Shown in pieces: positions 61,270 to 64,000 of a stretch of DNA of 64,000 bases. Source of the DNA: Flectonema sp. DT1601 (taxonomy: Eukaryota > Euglenozoa > Diplonemea > Diplonemida > Diplonemidae); the NCBI GenBank assembly GCA_964019425.1, contig OZ025841.1:62001-126000 (forward strand), given 5' to 3'. How positions within the stretch are numbered: position 1 is the first letter of the stretch; every line of letters starts with the position of its first letter. The notes below the pieces were generated by a model. That model was given only the letters and a program-made list of their open reading frames with translations, did not search any database and was not told where the DNA came from. The translations under genes and the position numbers were made by a program.

Positions 61270-62525
61270 CTATTTCTTCTTCAAACCGGCACCAGCGTTC
61301 ACCTTAAACAAGATGATGTCTCCGTCCTGAACTACGTACTCTCTGCCCTGCTGACGGTACTTGCCAACGGTTCTGTTTGATATGATTATAGGAACAAGTT
61401 GTAGCGCAAATAAGAAATTATTAAAAAGGGAAAAACATACTTGCAAGCAGCCTCAGATCCGTGTTCCTTCCAGTCGACGAAGTTCATAACTTCAGCGCAG
61501 ATGAAACCCTTCTCGAAATCAGTATGGATACGGCCACCAGCAGCAGGAGCTTTGGTACCCTTCTGAAGAGTCCAACACTTTACTTCATCAGCACCAGTTG
61601 TGAAAAAGTACTGAAGGTTCAAAGTAGAGAATCCGGTCTGGATAATCTTTGGCATCATAATCTTGGTCTTGTTCTCCTTCATATATTCTTCTCTCTCTTC
61701 TGTTGAGAGCGGCTGCATTTCCATCTCAAGCTCTGCGGAGAATGGAATCATTGGTTCCTCAGTAGTCTCGTCAATGTACGCCTTCAACTTTGGAAGGTAC
61801 TTGTTCTTTTGTCTTAAGTAGTCTCTCTTTGACAAGTTAGCAAGGAACACTTGCGGCTTGGCTGTTAAAAGTAGAAGTGTGTTTAAGTACTCAACTTCCT
61901 TGTTATTCCATTGAAGGGTTCTAATCATCTTTCCGGCTTCAAGAGCTTCCTTTACCTTTGTAAGGTGCTCTAAGTCAGCCTTCTTAGACTTGTCAATTCC
62001 TCTTTCGACAACAGTCTTTGTCTTTTCGTAAAGTGCCTGAACCTTCTCAAGATCCTTTAATACCAATTCGTGATTGATGAGGTCAATGTCACGTGCTGGG
62101 TCAACGTTTCCTTCAACGTGAGTGATGTCTTCGGAGTCGAAGCATCTGCACATGTGGAAGATGGCGTCACAAGCAGCAATGTGAGACAAGAAGGCGTTTC
62201 CTAAACCTTCACCATCAGCGGCACCCTTTACAAGTCCAGCGATGTCCATGATTGTCAAGTCAGCACGTACTGCTGATGGAGGCTTCCAGTGAGCAACCAG
62301 TTCATCAAATCTGGTGTCAGGAACTTCAACCTTCGCGACATTCGGGTCGATAGTACAAAACGGAAAGTTCTCTGCCGGGATGGAACTCTTTGTAATAACG
62401 TTAAAGAAGGTACTTTTACCAACGTTTGGAAGACCAACAATACCTATTCTTAAACTGGTACCAGGTCTGCTAAGAAGCATCGTCTTCTTTACCTCCTCGG
62501 TAGCTCCCTTCTTTTTGCCCGGCAT
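61270..62525 (-). CDS. OLA1: OLA1/YchF-type GTPase/ATPase (395 aa, one intron)
   Basis: Joined as 62525..61441 and 61372..61270 (68-nt intron, GTATGT...AAACAG), giving 396 codons with stop, the family length. It begins [15 protein letters not shown]1 is [12 protein letters not shown] and G3 region DIAGLVKGA. The G4 position reads NLSKRDYL where classical GTPases have NKxD, as expected for OLA1, which prefers ATP. A TGS domain is completed by exon 2 ([20 protein letters not shown]). OLA1 is cytosolic and linked to ribosomes, translation and stress responses. An acceptor TCTTCTACAACACCAG lies 18 nt before the ATG; an upstream in-frame start is less likely. Confidence 0.96.
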
Positions 62526-63198
62526 TTTATGTTTTTGATGAGTCTGGTGTTGTAGAAGAGACAATAATAGATTATTAGTGTAGAATGCTCTAGTGTCTCA
62601 CTAGTGAGAATGGTTGCAATACGTTCAATCATTAACGATACCGTCGTGATGTGAGTGGTCAGGACCCACCTGTGAAGAAATTATTTAAATCACACCAAGT
62701 CAGAACATAGCTCTGTCGGCTCAAACATATTACATTCAGGTTCTGTCGTTCAGAAAAGTGAACGGAAAAAAAACCAAAATCGGGGTAAATAGAAAATTGA
62801 AAAACAGTACTCGTCAGTGTAAACAACAACTCAACTTTCTGTTGTGATATCGCAAGTGTGTCGCGAAGAGACAGTGCTGTGGGGTTGCAGGGGTTTCAGT
62901 TAAGATCAGCAAAGAATGAATTCATGTGACTATTTTGGTTGGAAACCCCTTCAGAGATGCCATTTCTTTATGTCTTCTTAATTTCTTTTTGCCCAACCAC
63001 AAAGTATAAATCAGAGGGAAAAGAAATATGTTGTTGAACAGAATCATTTTTTTTTTCTACAGTAGATTTTTTTTTTTTTTTTTTAAATTAAGGTGTATAA
63101 TTGTTTCCAATAAATTAATAAGATTTCACCACAAGTAACGATCAACTGCTTGACTACACAGCCGCGATACCGATAAGGTGTTCTATAACAATAAGTAA

Positions 63199-63216
63199 CA
63201 TAGGTGGAAGTGGCCT
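63199..63216 (+). repeat. solo TIR-like motif
   Basis: CATAGGTGGAAGTGGCCT matches the terminal repeat of the 44 kb element at 16 of 18 positions. No partner end was found in the window. Possibly a remnant or chance. Confidence 0.35.
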
Positions 63217-63722
63217 TTGATGAGGGTGATTTACAAAAAATACACCAACTCTTTCAACAATTTTTTTGGAAACAAAAAAACTACTAATAAAGTATACGAA
63301 AGTAACGAAGGTAAATCTAGCTTATTTATTTGCGAAGCCTAGGAAGCCAAAAATTCAGGAAAAGCTCAACAGGGTACTCAGTTAGATTGCTACCAGCCAA
63401 CCGTGACACTCTCACAGACGATAAGAGACGTAGAATCTGAAACAAATGACTACCTAAACCCACCGTCGGAGCGTTGGAGACGGCTGATAACGCTAATTTT
63501 CATTAAAGAGGGAGAAAACACCACATTAGATCAGAAAAATAAGAAATAAAGGAAAAAGCTCGAAAAGAGTAGAGTTGAGAAGTGCGTAACAAGAATAACA
63601 ATACCATAGAAGAGAAATGAGTGTAAACTACGAGAACAAATAATTAATTGCTAACCTTGATTGGAAATCACGGTTTGCCAAAATTATTTTTGCTTCTCTT
63701 TGCTTACAAAAAAAAAAAAAAA

Positions 63723-63873
63723 CCATCAGATAAACCTTATATTCGTTGATCGCAGACAGTAGTGCCAAATTAAAATAGACGACACGAGATCATAATAAAT
63801 AACGGTTCTTAATGTAATGGTTTTGTTCTCCGACTTCGTTGGGTGGAAAATAAAATAAAATGAAGTCACCCAA
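63723..63873 (-). ncRNA. structured element family, copy 3 (possible ncRNA or MITE)
   Basis: Core 63723-63820 pairs CCATTACAT with ATCTGATGG on the minus strand (one mismatch). The inner stem is AACC/GGTT where copies 1 and 2 have AGCC/GGCT, a compensated change. It shares GTTGATCGCAG and CATAATAAATAACGG with copy 2. The adjacent hairpin is CCGAC-TTC-GTTGG (63830-63842), whose right arm can instead form a 7-bp TTGGGTG/CACCCAA stem (63867-63873). A T15 run ends it on the minus strand. Strand uncertain. Confidence 0.55.
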
Positions 63874-64000
63874 ATGATATAGATGACTGGTCCAAGACGA
63901 TGATAAAAAAAATCTTTTTTTACAAGTCGGCGATGAACGAAACTTGTTGATTTTGTTCTCGCCAGTGTGAATAAACCAATTACTGAAAAACAGAGTTTTA

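Larger units (their letters stand above)
62526..64000. other. 1.47 kb gene-free right end
   Basis: Contains copy 3 of the structured element, a solo TIR-like motif, and A/T tracts (63067-63085, 63708-63722). No gene seen; the next gene upstream must start or end beyond the window. Confidence 0.6.

Noticed and set aside
1-64000. CRISPR arrays, rRNA or tRNA genes, LTR or viral elements, prokaryotic operons
   Set aside because: None seen: no regularly spaced repeats, no rRNA motifs, no intact tRNA, no reverse transcriptase, integrase or capsid-like frames.

Overview
This is nuclear DNA from a unicellular, probably flagellated, eukaryote. Every gene I can support in the 64 kb (about 28) lies on the minus strand, so transcription runs from right to left. 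The DNA between genes is AT-rich and full of long A/T tracts. Nine genes carry short GT-AG introns (16 reconstructed, 60-81 nt, mostly GTATG...ACAG). Nearly every start codon is preceded, usually 3-41 nt upstream, by a pyrimidine-rich 3' splice-acceptor-like AG with no obvious matching donor. One-way gene order plus an acceptor at each 5' end is what spliced-leader trans-splicing of polycistronic transcripts would leave. That points towards a euglenozoan-like or other trans-splicing protist, but I cannot name the organism from the sequence alone.

Layout, left to right (3' to 5' for transcription). 0-14 kb: a partial VPS18 (HOPS/CORVET), a helical-repeat protein, a SAM protein with eight LIM-like zinc modules, an RBBP4/MSI1-type WD40 protein, and a group of small genes (coiled coil, single-TM proteins, an EF-hand protein). 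14-18 kb: a gene-poor stretch with two copies of a structured repeat or RNA, then a membrane-anchored JmjC protein and a 54-residue His-rich spliced gene. 18-30 kb: a catalytically dead DEAD-box-like protein with an EF hand, a second helical-repeat protein, an acylated calpain-like protein, and a UBE2G-type E2 with a C-terminal UBA. 30-42 kb: a degenerate kinesin with MORN repeats, DNAJC21/JJJ1, and a six-exon 1,789-residue coiled-coil/PDZ protein. 42-50 kb: ubiquilin/DSK2, a TIR-bounded mobile element, endonuclease III, an ankyrin protein, and an MLO-like membrane protein with a B-box. 50-64 kb: a coiled-coil protein, a RING-TRAF-TPR-J-domain protein, a triple PH-like/TM-hairpin membrane protein, another coiled-coil protein, OLA1, and a gene-free end with a third copy of the structured repeat.

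The genes are not a pathway cluster. They mix proteostasis (E2-UBA, ubiquilin, RING-TPR-J, DNAJC21, OLA1), cytoskeleton (kinesin-MORN, coiled-coil/PDZ) and membrane traffic (VPS18), as expected where order reflects co-transcription rather than function. The most interesting items are the three-copy structured element with compensated stems (15.2, 15.9 and 63.7 kb), the genome-wide acceptor pattern, and several unusual domain fusions. Exon joins were made by hand and checked by phase arithmetic and family conservation. No database search was possible.
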